The notes under the pieces are model-generated. The model was not told the DNA's origin. It worked only from the letters and a program-made list of their open reading frames with translations, and did no database searches. The translations under genes and the position numbers were made by a program. Below are positions 17,039 to 25,869 of a stretch of 64,000 bases of DNA, in pieces (position 1 is the first letter of the stretch; the number at the start of each line of letters is the position of its first letter). Source of the DNA: Kitasatospora herbaricolor (GTDB lineage Bacteria; Actinomycetota; Actinomycetes; Streptomycetales; Streptomycetaceae); NCBI RefSeq assembly GCF_030813695.1, contig NZ_JAUSVA010000003.1, positions 233,883-297,882 on the forward strand, written 5' to 3'.

Positions 17039-18259
17039 TCAGCCGGCCGGGGCCGGGATCGGGTTGTCGGGCGCGAGGCGGGCGGCGATCTGGGAGGCGA
17101 TCAGCTCGGCCGTGTTGACGTCGGGCGAGCCGGGGCCCTTGGTGGTGGAGACGGCGATCGCCAGGTGCTCGCACGGCAGGTAGGCCTGGATCGCGGCGTA
17201 GCCGGAGAAGGACGGGTTCTGGAGGATCCAGCCGTTCTCCACCAGAACGGTGAAGCCGAAGTGCAGCGCCTCGGTGTTGTGCAGGCAGACCGTCGGCGGG
17301 CAGATGTCGGTGGGCCCGCCGAGGCCGACCGTGCCCGGGTCGAGCTGGGTGCGCAAGCCCTCCGGCGAGAGCAGCTCGCCGGTGCCGACGGCCTGCGCCG
17401 AGCGGGCCAGGTCGCAGATGTCGGTGGTGATCACCGCGCCCCGCGCGGTCGTCCACGACGGGTTCCAGAAGGTGGACTCCTCGTAGACGCCGCGGTCGGA
17501 GGTGAAGGCGTGCAGCACCGGGGCCGGGATCTCGGGGGTGAAGTTGTTCTGCGTGTTGCGCAACCCCAGCGGGCCCGTGACGCGCTGCTCCAGCAGCTCG
17601 TCCAGCGGGGTACCGGTGATCTTCTCCAGGGCCTCGCCGAGCAGTACGAAGTTGGCGTGCGAGTAGCTCCAGTTGGTGCCCGGCTCGTACCAGAGCGGGT
17701 GGCTGAAGGGGTAGGCGAGCACGTCGTCGTCGGTCCAGTGGCGGAACGGGTGGGCCTCCAGCTCGGCGAGGAAGGCCGGGTCGGTGACGTAGTCGTGCAG
17801 GCCCGAGGTGCTGGAGCCGAGCATCCGCAGGGTGATCCGGTCCGCGTGCGGCACGTCCGGCAGCCAGCGCGAGATCGGCTCGTCGAGGCCCACCACGTGC
17901 TCGTCCACCAGTTGCAGCAGCACCGTGCCCATGTAGGCGATGCCCACCGAGCCGGCGCGGAAGTGCATGTCCGGCTCGGCCGGCACGCCCGTCATGGACT
18001 CGCCGAGGGCGGTGGTGATCAGTTCGCGGCCGTCGACGGTGACCTTGAGGAGCACCGAGTTGAGGTCGTACTGCTCCTTGCCCTGCCGGGCGATGTCCAG
18101 CACCGTCCGGGCCGGCCCGGCGGAGGGTTCCGGGGAGCGGACGCAGGCGTGCCCGCCGTGCGGGGCGTCCGGGAGGCCGAGGGCGCCGGCGGTGCCCGGC
18201 AGGGATGTGGCGATCATGGTGGCGGCGGCGAGGGCCAGGGCCGCTCCGGTACGTGTCAT
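17039..18259 (-). CDS. Secreted serine hydrolase-like protein, active site altered
   Basis: A 406-residue protein of the class C beta-lactamase / D-Ala-D-Ala peptidase fold with an N-terminal export signal (MTRTG, hydrophobic stretch, cut near residue 26). The three motifs can be placed, but two deviate: the SxxK box reads SVGI (residues 104-107), so the general-base Lys is missing, and the Y-S-N box reads YSH (199-201). HFG stands at the KTG place. Close relatives in Streptomyces with a FRAGSV box lacking Lys probably form a distinct, non-penicillin-binding group. It may bind or hydrolyse other ligands. Confidence 0.8.
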   Translation of the reverse strand: MTRTGAALALAAATMIATSLPGTAGALGLPDAPHGGHACVRSPEPSAGPARTVLDIARQGKEQYDLNSVLLKVTVDGRELITTALGESMTGVPAEPDMHFRAGSVGIAYMGTVLLQLVDEHVVGLDEPISRWLPDVPHADRITLRMLGSSTSGLHDYVTDPAFLAELEAHPFRHWTDDDVLAYPFSHPLWYEPGTNWSYSHANFVLLGEALEKITGTPLDELLEQRVTGPLGLRNTQNNFTPEIPAPVLHAFTSDRGVYEESTFWNPSWTTARGAVITTDICDLARSAQAVGTGELLSPEGLRTQLDPGTVGLGGPTDICPPTVCLHNTEALHFGFTVLVENGWILQNPSFSGYAAIQAYLPCEHLAIAVSTTKGPGSPDVNTAELIASQIAARLAPDNPIPAPAG

Positions 18260-18387
18260 GCCGCACTATCTACGGACGGAGCGGGCCGAACCGGGCAGGA
18301 CACTCGGCGCGGTCCTCCATCCGGCAGACATCCGCCGCGTTCTGCCGGTGCGTCAGCCCGGGCCGCCCGGGGTGCGGCCGGCCCGGG

Positions 18388-19098
18388 TCAGCGGGCCGCG
18401 TCCGTGACGGTCAGTTCGGCCCGGACCAGTTCGAGGAGCCGGCCCATCCAGTTGCGCCCGGCGCGGGTGCCCTCGCCCCAGTAGGTGGAGGCGGGATCGT
18501 GGTAGCGGATGGTGGCGTCGCCGGTCGCCAGGAGGATCCGCGCCGCCGCCGGGTGCTGGGCGAACTTGGCACGCAGCACCCGCGCCATCACCGCCGGGCG
18601 GGCCCCGGCGGGGCCGGGCGGGCTGTCCAGGGCCTGGAAGGCCTCGGCGGCGCACGGGTGGCGGACCTCGTCGAGGGTGACCGGGGTCGGGTGGTCGTTG
18701 TGCAGTTCGGCGAGCGAGAACTCGTCGACCAGCACCGCGGGGTGGGCCGGCGGCCCGGTGTGCTCGGGCGGCTCGTTCAGCCGCTCGATGTCCGCCCGGA
18801 TCTCGGCCAGCAGGCGCTCCGGGGTGAGGAAGGTGTGCGCCGAGGTGAACCGCCAGGCGGCGAGTCCGGGGGCGGCGCCCCGGGCGCCCTCGGAGATCCG
18901 GGCGGCCACCTGGCCGTACCCGACCCGTTCGGCGAACTCCTCCACGGTGGACAGGCCGCAGCAGTCGACCAGCCCGTCCGCGTACACGGTCAGCTCGGTG
19001 AGGTGGTGGACGCCGGCGTGGTGGGCGAACACCGGGCGCCACAGGCCGGGGATGCGCTCGCCGTCCGAGTACCTGAAGGTGCGTCGCTCGCCTGACAT
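18388..19098 (-). CDS. NADAR-domain protein with N-terminal DUF
   Basis: A 236-residue two-part protein. Residues 1-120 (RTFRYSDGERIPGLWRPVF, then DGLVDCCGLSTVEEF) match a small domain of unknown function often found alone. Residues about 126-230 fit the NADAR (YbiA-like) family: NDHPTPVTLDEVRHP, CAAEAFQAL, RAKFAQHPAAARILLATGD and TYWGEGTRAGRNWMGRLLELVR. NADAR proteins are N-glycosidases acting on riboflavin precursors or on ADP-ribosylated substrates. The domain is shorter than usual in the middle. The 18-bp tandem repeat lies just upstream. Confidence 0.72.
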   Translation of the reverse strand: MSGERRTFRYSDGERIPGLWRPVFAHHAGVHHLTELTVYADGLVDCCGLSTVEEFAERVGYGQVAARISEGARGAAPGLAAWRFTSAHTFLTPERLLAEIRADIERLNEPPEHTGPPAHPAVLVDEFSLAELHNDHPTPVTLDEVRHPCAAEAFQALDSPPGPAGARPAVMARVLRAKFAQHPAAARILLATGDATIRYHDPASTYWGEGTRAGRNWMGRLLELVRAELTVTDAAR

Positions 19099-19153
19099 GA
19101 CGGCCAGCCTAGGGGAACGTGGGCGCCCTCCCGGGCCCGGGGCGGGGGGCGCA

Positions 19154-19279
19154 GCGGGCGGCGCCGGGGGCGCGGGCGGTGCCGGGGGTGCGGGCGGTGC
19201 CGGGGGTGCGGGCGGTGCCGGGGGTGCGGGCGGTGCCGGGGGTGCGGGCGGTGCCGGGGGCGCGGGCGGTGCCGGGGGT
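19154..19279. repeat. 18-bp tandem repeat, seven copies
   Basis: The unit GCGGGCGGTGCCGGGGGT is repeated seven times head to tail; the first copy and one later copy differ by one or two bases. It lies between the stop of the FUSC gene (19297) and the start of the NADAR gene (19098), so it is in the 5' region of the latter. Confidence 0.85.
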
Positions 19280-19296
19280 GCGGGGCGGGTGCGGGG

Positions 19297-21588
19297 TCAG
19301 GGGACGGGATCGGGTGCGCGGGCCGGTTCGGCGCCGGGGGGCGAGACGGCGGCGAGGTCGTCGAGCAGCCCGCTCAGCCAGACGCTGAGGTCGGTGGCGG
19401 TGAGCAGCAGCGGGTCGGCGGGCGGGTGGGCCGCGAGGGTGCGTTCGCCGAGCAGGACCTCCTCGGTCTCGGCGAGTCGCAGCTCGGCGTGGTCGGGCCG
19501 GCTGCGCCGGCGCAGCCCGTGGCTCTGCTGCTGGAAGGCGCCGGCCACCAGGGCGGCGTCCCGCTCCAGGCGTTCGACCGTCCGGGGCCAGGGGGCGAGG
19601 GAGCCGGGCGGGCAGCGGGTGAGGAGTTGTTCGGCGCCCCTGGTGGTGTGCTGGCAGGCGAGCAGTGCGGCCTGCCAGTTGGGGCCGGCCGTCACCGGGT
19701 CGTGCCGTTCGGTCTGGAACTGGGCGTAGGAGGCCTCGGCGAAGGTGAGGGTGTGCTGGGCGCGGCGCAGGGCTCCCGTCCCGGTGGCGTTGCCCGTCAC
19801 CACCGCGACGGTCTCCTGGAGTGCCAGCGCGCTGTCGCAGAGCAGGTCGGCGACCGAGCGGCGCAGTTCGCTGCCGCCGCCGCGCGGCCAGGCGCAGAGG
19901 CCGGCCAGGGTGCCGACGGCGGCGCCGATCACCACGTCGATCAGCCGGGTCTCGGCCAGGCGCCAGTCGGCCGGGGCGAGCTGGGTGAAGATCATCGCGA
20001 CCACGACGGTGAACATCCCCTGGCCCCAGGCCACGCCGAGCAGCGGCCCGGCCGTGAAGGCGATCAGCATGGCCACCGGCAGGACGGCGGCGTAGACGGC
20101 CGGCCGCTCGCCGACGGCGAACAGCAGCGGCGCGGTGGCGAGGGCGCCGAGCAGGGTGCCGGTCAGGGCCGGGCGCAGCGTCATCCGGGTGTCGGCCGCG
20201 CAGGTGCGCATCAGGGTCAGGGTGGCGAGCAGCGCCCAGAAGCCGTGGGAGAGGTCGAGGGCGCCCGCGACGAGCCGCGCGGCGGCGAGGGCGGCGGCGG
20301 TGCGCAGCGCGTTCTGGAAGTACACCGAGCGGGGGGTGAGGTGTCCGCGGAACCTGCGCCACCAGAGGGTGCGGGCGGGCAGTTCGGCGTACCAGAAGGG
20401 GCTGCGCCAGCGGTCGCCGGCGTACGGGTCCGGGGGGACGGGTGCGCGGCGGCTGATCCGGACGGCGATCAGCAGGAACCGTGCGCCTTCGGCGGCGTCC
20501 AGGGCGATGCAGCCGAGCCGCAGTTTGGCCTCGGCGGCTTCGGGTGTGGCGGGCCAGGGTTCCTGGGCCGGTTCGGCGCGGGCCGTCTCGAAGTCGGCGA
20601 TGGCCTCCTGGACGGGGGCCGGGTCGGGCGCCGGTGCGCGGGCGCCGACCCCGGGTGCGGCCGCGCGCAGCGCCCGGGCGGTGGCTCGCAGCAGGGTGGC
20701 GGTCTCCGGGGTGGGGGCGCCCACTCCCAGGGTCACCACCCGGGCCAGCTGGGTGCGGGTGTAGCGCAGGGCGGCGGCCGAGTGGGTGAGGGCGCGGTCC
20801 ACCGCGCCGGCGGAGGCGGGGCGTTCCAGGACGGGCACCAGGGAGGGCCGGAGGCCGTCGACGGCGGCCCGGCTGGCCGCCAGCGGGCCGCCCGCACCGG
20901 CGCCGCGGCCGGGGTCGGGGTCGGTGGCCCGGGTGGTGGGGGCGGCGGCCGGGTCGGGGTCGTCGAGGTCGGTGGCGCCGGCGCTGGCCCTGGGCGCCGT
21001 GCAGGCGTCGGCCGCGCTGTCGGCCAGCCGGGCCACCATGTCCGCGGCTCGGGCGAGCCGGTCCTGGTAGCGCACGGGTGTGCGTTCCGGCCAGAGCACC
21101 AGCTCGGCGCCGGCCAGCAGGAGCAGCCCGACGGTGACCCCGGCGAGCCGGGAGGGAAGTGCCCCGGGCTGGTAGGGCGGGAAGCACGGCAGGATGTAGA
21201 ACAGCTGGAGCCCGTTGGCGAGTCCGACCAGCCGTGGGCCGCCGACCGACCCGTACGCGACGGCGAACCCGACGACCAGCATGCCGAGCGCCGCCGACCA
21301 CGCCTGCACGGCCAGCAGGGTTCCGGTGGTGACCAGCGCGTAGGCGGCCGGGAGCACCGCCAGCAGGGTCCGGGCGCGGTCCTTGGGGCCGCCGCCGAGC
21401 TGGGAGAGGACGCCGGTGGCCACGACGGCGAACAGCGCGTAGGTGGCCGTGGTGGCGTCGTGCAGGGCGTACCGGCAGACGTAGAAGCCCGCGCAGGCCG
21501 CCAGGGTGACCCGCAGTGCGCGGTGGACGGCCACCAGGTGGGGATCGCGGCGGCGCAACCACCCGGGGGCTGCGGGTAACCGGCCCAT
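19297..21588 (-). CDS. FUSC-family membrane transporter
   Basis: A 763-residue inner-membrane protein with the YccS/AaeB-like duplicated layout. There are about six N-terminal helices (ALRVTLAACAGFYVCRYAL to LPSRLAGVTVGLLLLAGAELVLW), a long soluble region, then a second helix bundle after ALRTAAALAAARLVAGALDLSHGFWALLATLTLM and a cytoplasmic C-terminal domain. FUSC proteins export aromatic acids or related compounds. Start: ATG at 21588, right before the cytosolic segment of the first helix. Codon 4 is TTA (21577-21579), a bldA-dependent codon. Confidence 0.88.
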   Translation of the reverse strand: MGRLPAAPGWLRRRDPHLVAVHRALRVTLAACAGFYVCRYALHDATTATYALFAVVATGVLSQLGGGPKDRARTLLAVLPAAYALVTTGTLLAVQAWSAALGMLVVGFAVAYGSVGGPRLVGLANGLQLFYILPCFPPYQPGALPSRLAGVTVGLLLLAGAELVLWPERTPVRYQDRLARAADMVARLADSAADACTAPRASAGATDLDDPDPAAAPTTRATDPDPGRGAGAGGPLAASRAAVDGLRPSLVPVLERPASAGAVDRALTHSAAALRYTRTQLARVVTLGVGAPTPETATLLRATARALRAAAPGVGARAPAPDPAPVQEAIADFETARAEPAQEPWPATPEAAEAKLRLGCIALDAAEGARFLLIAVRISRRAPVPPDPYAGDRWRSPFWYAELPARTLWWRRFRGHLTPRSVYFQNALRTAAALAAARLVAGALDLSHGFWALLATLTLMRTCAADTRMTLRPALTGTLLGALATAPLLFAVGERPAVYAAVLPVAMLIAFTAGPLLGVAWGQGMFTVVVAMIFTQLAPADWRLAETRLIDVVIGAAVGTLAGLCAWPRGGGSELRRSVADLLCDSALALQETVAVVTGNATGTGALRRAQHTLTFAEASYAQFQTERHDPVTAGPNWQAALLACQHTTRGAEQLLTRCPPGSLAPWPRTVERLERDAALVAGAFQQQSHGLRRRSRPDHAELRLAETEEVLLGERTLAAHPPADPLLLTATDLSVWLSGLLDDLAAVSPPGAEPARAPDPVP

Positions 21589-21909
21589 CGGCACCTCGCT
21601 CCCTGAGGTGGGCGGCCGCGCGGGTGCCGGCCGGCGGTGCTCCGCCCGTGTCCTGGCCGGGGCCCGGCCGGCGTGCCGGCGGCCCCGTTCACCACGGTAC
21701 GGCGCGTCGCCGTCCCGGGCCTGCGGTGAAGTCCCCGGGGCGGTCGGCCCCGGCCGGGCGCCCGTCCGCCGGCTCCGGGCGCGCCGACCGCACGCCGGCG
21801 GGACGGGCGGGCGGGGCCGGCGGGTGGCGGCTCCGGCGCCGGTGGGCCACCGCTTCGCCCGACGGCCCGACGCCTCCCCCGGGCCTGCCGGCCCGCGTTC
21901 GACCCCTCC
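21589..21909. other. Spacer upstream of FUSC gene
   Basis: 321 bp of GC-rich DNA with no supported gene; it should contain the leftward FUSC promoter, but I cannot point to one. Confidence 0.3.
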
Positions 21910-21938
21910 TTGACAGCAAGGCAAGGCTTGCCTAACTT
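21910..21938 (+). promoter_or_regulatory. Promoter with iron-box-like operator
   Basis: TTGACA (21910-21915) and TAACTT (21933-21938) are separated by exactly 17 bp, a textbook main-sigma promoter. The spacer is an interrupted palindrome (AGGCAAGgCTTGCCT at 21918-21932) that resembles the DmdR/IdeR iron box; aligned to TTAGGTTAGGCTAACCTAA it agrees at about 13 of 19 positions. A repressor bound here would block RNA polymerase directly. The expected start of transcription, 21945-21947, coincides with an ATG. Confidence 0.65.
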
Positions 21939-21946
21939 AATCTCCC

Positions 21947-22042
21947 ATGTCCTGGAACTCCCCCGGCCCGGCGGCACCTCCCCCGGCCGCGCCCGCGCCC
22001 GCCCGCACCACCCGGGCCCCCGCCCCGGCACGGGGGCGCTGA
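21947..22042 (+). CDS. Possible leaderless 31-residue peptide
   Basis: ATG at 21947 sits at the predicted transcription start, so it could be read from a leaderless message. The frame (MSWNSPGP..., then an Ala/Pro-rich run ending in PARGR) has 31 codons and stops with a TGA two bases before the GTG of the Cys-rich gene (TGACGTG). Its role could be only to bring ribosomes to the next gene. It is a prediction from promoter geometry. Confidence 0.4.
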   Translation: MSWNSPGPAAPPPAAPAPARTTRAPAPARGR

Positions 22043-22043
22043 C

Positions 22044-22304
22044 GTGCTCCCCGTCGACCCGCAGGCCGACATCGGCCGACGCGCCTGGGCGCCCTGCCCG
22101 ACCTGCCGCACGCACGAGACCTGCGACGCCTGCCGCGACGGCCGCAACTGCGCGGACCACTGGCGCTACCTGCTCTCCAACACCGGCAGCCTCCTGCACC
22201 TGCAGTGCCCCGGCTGCACCGACGTCTGGGACCACGAGACGGGCTTCGGGGCCACCCGCTCCGGCCTCGACCGGCTCCTGCGACGGGCCCTCGGGCAGGG
22301 ATAG
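22044..22304 (+). CDS. Small Cys-rich (zinc-ribbon-like) protein
   Basis: An 86-residue soluble protein with seven cysteines: CPTC, CDAC, NC and CPGC, plus HETC and DHWRYLL between the pairs. The spacing suggests a metal (Zn or Fe) ribbon. Short proteins with the CPTC...CDAC...DHWRYLL...LQCPGC order appear in other streptomycetes, to my recollection, but have no known function. It is the only full gene behind the iron-box-like promoter, so iron-dependent expression is a good hypothesis. The GTG follows the stop of the 31-codon frame directly. Confidence 0.7.
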   Translation: MLPVDPQADIGRRAWAPCPTCRTHETCDACRDGRNCADHWRYLLSNTGSLLHLQCPGCTDVWDHETGFGATRSGLDRLLRRALGQG

Positions 22305-22406
22305 CGCCCGCACCGCGACGGCGCCCCGGCGACCGCGAGCCGCTCCCCGGACTGCCGGGGCCACCGGTGCCGGCTCGTACACCCAGGAAAGTACGGGGCC
22401 ACGTGC

Positions 22407-22881
22407 TCAGCCGGCGTCCTCGCCGTCTCCGGTCATGTCGTACTCGTCGACGTCCGGCTCGGCGCCGACTGCGGTCAGGAGGTCCAGGACGTCGCGGTCC
22501 AGATGCCAGCCGAAGAGGTTCGGGGGTGTCCGGAGCTTTCGGCAGGACGGACGATTCGTCCTGTTCGGTGTCGTTGGAGTGGCGCACGACCCGGAGGACT
22601 GCCCCGCCGCCGCCGGCGGCCAGCCGACCCGCGAGTTCGGCGATGCGGTCCGTGCAGGGCCGAAGCCTGTCGAGGATGCGGGCGATCTGCTCGTCGACGC
22701 ACAGGTCGGGCTCCCGGCAGACGACCTTCCAGCGGTGGCCGGCCGGGATCGCCTTCGGCCCGGTGAAGCGGCTGCCGCGGACGGACACCTCGTCAGGCGT
22801 GATGCCCAGTTGCGAGGTCATCTCGTCGGCGCGGACGTGCCGGCCGAACAACGCGAAGCAGGCGTACTGGCGGAGAGGCAT
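22407..22881 (-). pseudogene. DUF4279-like protein, frameshifted
   Basis: The ATG at 22881 opens a DUF4279-type protein: LRQYACFALFGRHVRADEMTSQLGITPDEVSVRG, WKVVCREPDLCVDEQIARIL and AVLRVVRHSNDTEQDE. Near 22522-22526, a run of five G (C on the coding strand) shifts the frame. If one base is removed, the reading continues as PNLFGWHLDRDVLDLL and DVDEYDMTGDG, the normal family end, to the TGA at 22407-22409. The total length, 475 bp, is one base more than a multiple of three. This may be a real mutation or an assembly error. Confidence 0.7.
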
Positions 22882-23138
22882 CCGGGGATGACAGCGGTGC
22901 GAGGAGTGCGCCGAGCGCAATGACGCAGGTGCCCCGGGGCCGGCACTCATGCGGGCTTCGTCGGTCGTACGCGTTGCTGAACCCGGCCCGGCCAGAGTTT
23001 GGCGTCCGGGATGCTCCGAGGGCGGCGCGGTCCGACGGGCTGTCGGGGTGCGCCGCCCTGGGGGGGTGGGGGGTGTGGGGGTGGTGGCCGGGGTGTGGGT
23101 CGTGGTGGGGGGTGTGGTGTGGGTCGTGGTGCCACGGG

Positions 23139-23923
23139 CTATTTGGGGTCGCGGTTGAAGGTGGTGGTGGACCAGCGGTAGCCGAGGGCGGTGAGGGTGA
23201 GGGACCAGGCGATGGTGAGCCAGCCGTTGTTGCCGATGGGGGTGCCCAGGAGCAGGCCGCGGAGGGTTTCGATGGCGGGGGTGAAGGGCTGGTACTGGGC
23301 GATGGGTTGGAACCAGCCGGGCATGGAGTGCAGGGGGGTGAAGGCGCTGGAGATGAGGGGCAGCAGGATCAGGGGCATGGCGCTGTTGCTTGCGGCTTCG
23401 GCGTTGGGGCTGGCGAGGCCCATGCCGACGGCGATCCAGGTGAGGGCGGTGGCGAAGAGGATGATCAGGGCGAGGGCGGCGAGCCATTCCGGGGCGGTGG
23501 CGTGGGTGGGGCGGAAGCCGATGGCGAGGGCCACGGCGCCGACGAGGACGACGCCGGTGACGGACTGCAGGACGCTGCCGGTGACGTGTCCGATCAGGAC
23601 GGAGGGGCGGTGGATGGCCATGGTGCGGAAGCGGGCGATGATGCCCTCGTTCATGTCGGTGGCGACGGAGACGGCTGCGCCGATGACGCTGCTGCCGATG
23701 GTCATGAGCAGGATGCCGGGGACGACGTAGGCGATGTAGGCGGAGCGGCCGCCGCCGGGGCCCAGGCCCGCGCTCATGGTGTTGCCGAAGATGTAGACGA
23801 AGAGCAGGAGCAGCATCACGGGGGTGAGCAGCAGGTTGAGGGTGAGGGAGGGGTAGCGGCGGGCGTGCAGGAGGTTGCGGCGCAGCATGGTGCGGGAGTC
23901 GCGGACGGCGAGGGTGAGGGTGC

Positions 23924-23927
<4 letters not shown>
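23139..23927 (-). CDS. ABC-2 type exporter permease (DrrB-like)
   Basis: A 262-residue permease with six hydrophobic segments and the ABC-2 signature of daunorubicin-resistance DrrB proteins (YVVPGILLMTIGSSVIGAAVSVATDMNEGIIARFRTM; then LPLISSAFTPLHSMPGWFQPIAQYQPFTPAIETLRGL). With the ATPase it forms a drug or lipid exporter. The ATG overlaps the ATPase stop as ATGA. Downstream is a G/T-rich tail (23040-23130) of GTGGTGGGGGGTGTG type without a gene. Confidence 0.9.
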
Positions 23928-24916
<989 letters not shown>

Positions 24917-24957
24917 GGCAGGGGTCGCTCCTTCAGGGGGCTTGTGGGGTGGGGGTT

Positions 24958-25626
24958 TCAGAGGGTGCGGGCGGTGATGTCGCCGAGGGCGGTGGTGGCG
25001 TGGATGGTCACCTGGGGGCCGTCGGCGGTGCTGGCCAGGGCGTTGTGGATGCGGCCGTGGGTGGTGGCGGCGTCGAGGGTGGCGCGGGTGCCGCGGGCGG
25101 CGCCGGTGGTGATGTGGCCGGCGGTGGTGCGCAGGTGGAGGGTGCCGTGCCGGGCTTCGGTGACGGTGATGTCGCCCTTGAGGGTGGTGAGGGTGGCGGG
25201 GCCGGTGAGGCGGTGGAGGGTCAGGTCGCCGGCCTGGAGGGTGAGGTGGGCGCTGGTGCTCTCGTCGAGCTTGACGTTGCCCTGGGCGGCTTCGTAGGTG
25301 ACGTCGCCGAGGCGTCCGACGCCGCGCAGGTCGCCGGCGGCGGCCTTCGCCCGGAGGTGGGAGCCGGCGGGAAGTTGGACGGTGATCTCCACGGACCCGG
25401 AGTTGCCGACGATCCGGTTCTTCGCGGGGGCGGCCTGGATGTGCAGGACGTCGTCGGTGAAGGTGACGGTGACCTGTTCGGCGGCCTTGACGTCCCGGTT
25501 CTTGCCGGGGTGGGCGGGAAGGACCTCGACCGTGGTGTCGGTGCGGTCGGCGGCGATGAAGCGGATCCGTCCGGCGGGGATGTCGAGGGTCGCGGTGATC
25601 GGGGCGGGGGTGTCGAACTTCAGCAT
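24958..25626 (-). CDS. DUF4097-like beta-strand protein
   Basis: A 222-residue protein predicted to be a regular beta-helix of the DUF4097 kind: repeating strands such as VEITVQLPAGSHLRAKAAAGD, DVTYEAAQGNVKLDESTSAHLTLQAGD and GDITVTEARHGTLHLRTTAGHI. It has no signal peptide. Such proteins often go with ABC exporters and MarR-like regulators. AAGGAGA precedes the ATG at 25626. It is the first gene of the exporter unit and is divergent from the regulator. Confidence 0.85.
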   Translation of the reverse strand: MLKFDTPAPITATLDIPAGRIRFIAADRTDTTVEVLPAHPGKNRDVKAAEQVTVTFTDDVLHIQAAPAKNRIVGNSGSVEITVQLPAGSHLRAKAAAGDLRGVGRLGDVTYEAAQGNVKLDESTSAHLTLQAGDLTLHRLTGPATLTTLKGDITVTEARHGTLHLRTTAGHITTGAARGTRATLDAATTHGRIHNALASTADGPQVTIHATTALGDITARTL

Positions 25627-25690
25627 CTCGCTGTCTCCTTCGTCAGGCGGGCTCTTCGTCGACCCGCTGTTTCCGATGAAGGAAAAGCTA

Positions 25691-25816
25691 CGTTGCATTC
25701 ACGGACCTGGCAACACACTCGTTGCGCAAAAAGCCCATCACTGCAGGCAGATGCCGCTATTTCATTGCAATGGTCTCGCGGATAATGCAACGCACCCCGG
25801 CCGTTGCGTTGCAATG
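25691..25816. promoter_or_regulatory. Cluster of CATTGCAATG-type operators
   Basis: The shared promoter region holds a perfect 10-bp palindrome CATTGCAATG (25763-25772), the close copies CGTTGCATTC (25691-25700) and CGTTGCAATG (25807-25816), and the dyad GCAACG-N9-CGTTGC (25787-25807). The stretch is AT-rich for this genome. It is the likely site for the divergent GbsR/MarR-like regulator. Confidence 0.55.
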
Positions 25817-25869
25817 GAATGGACGTGAACGCTATAGTCGGGACACCACGGACGACGAAGGAGACGGCG

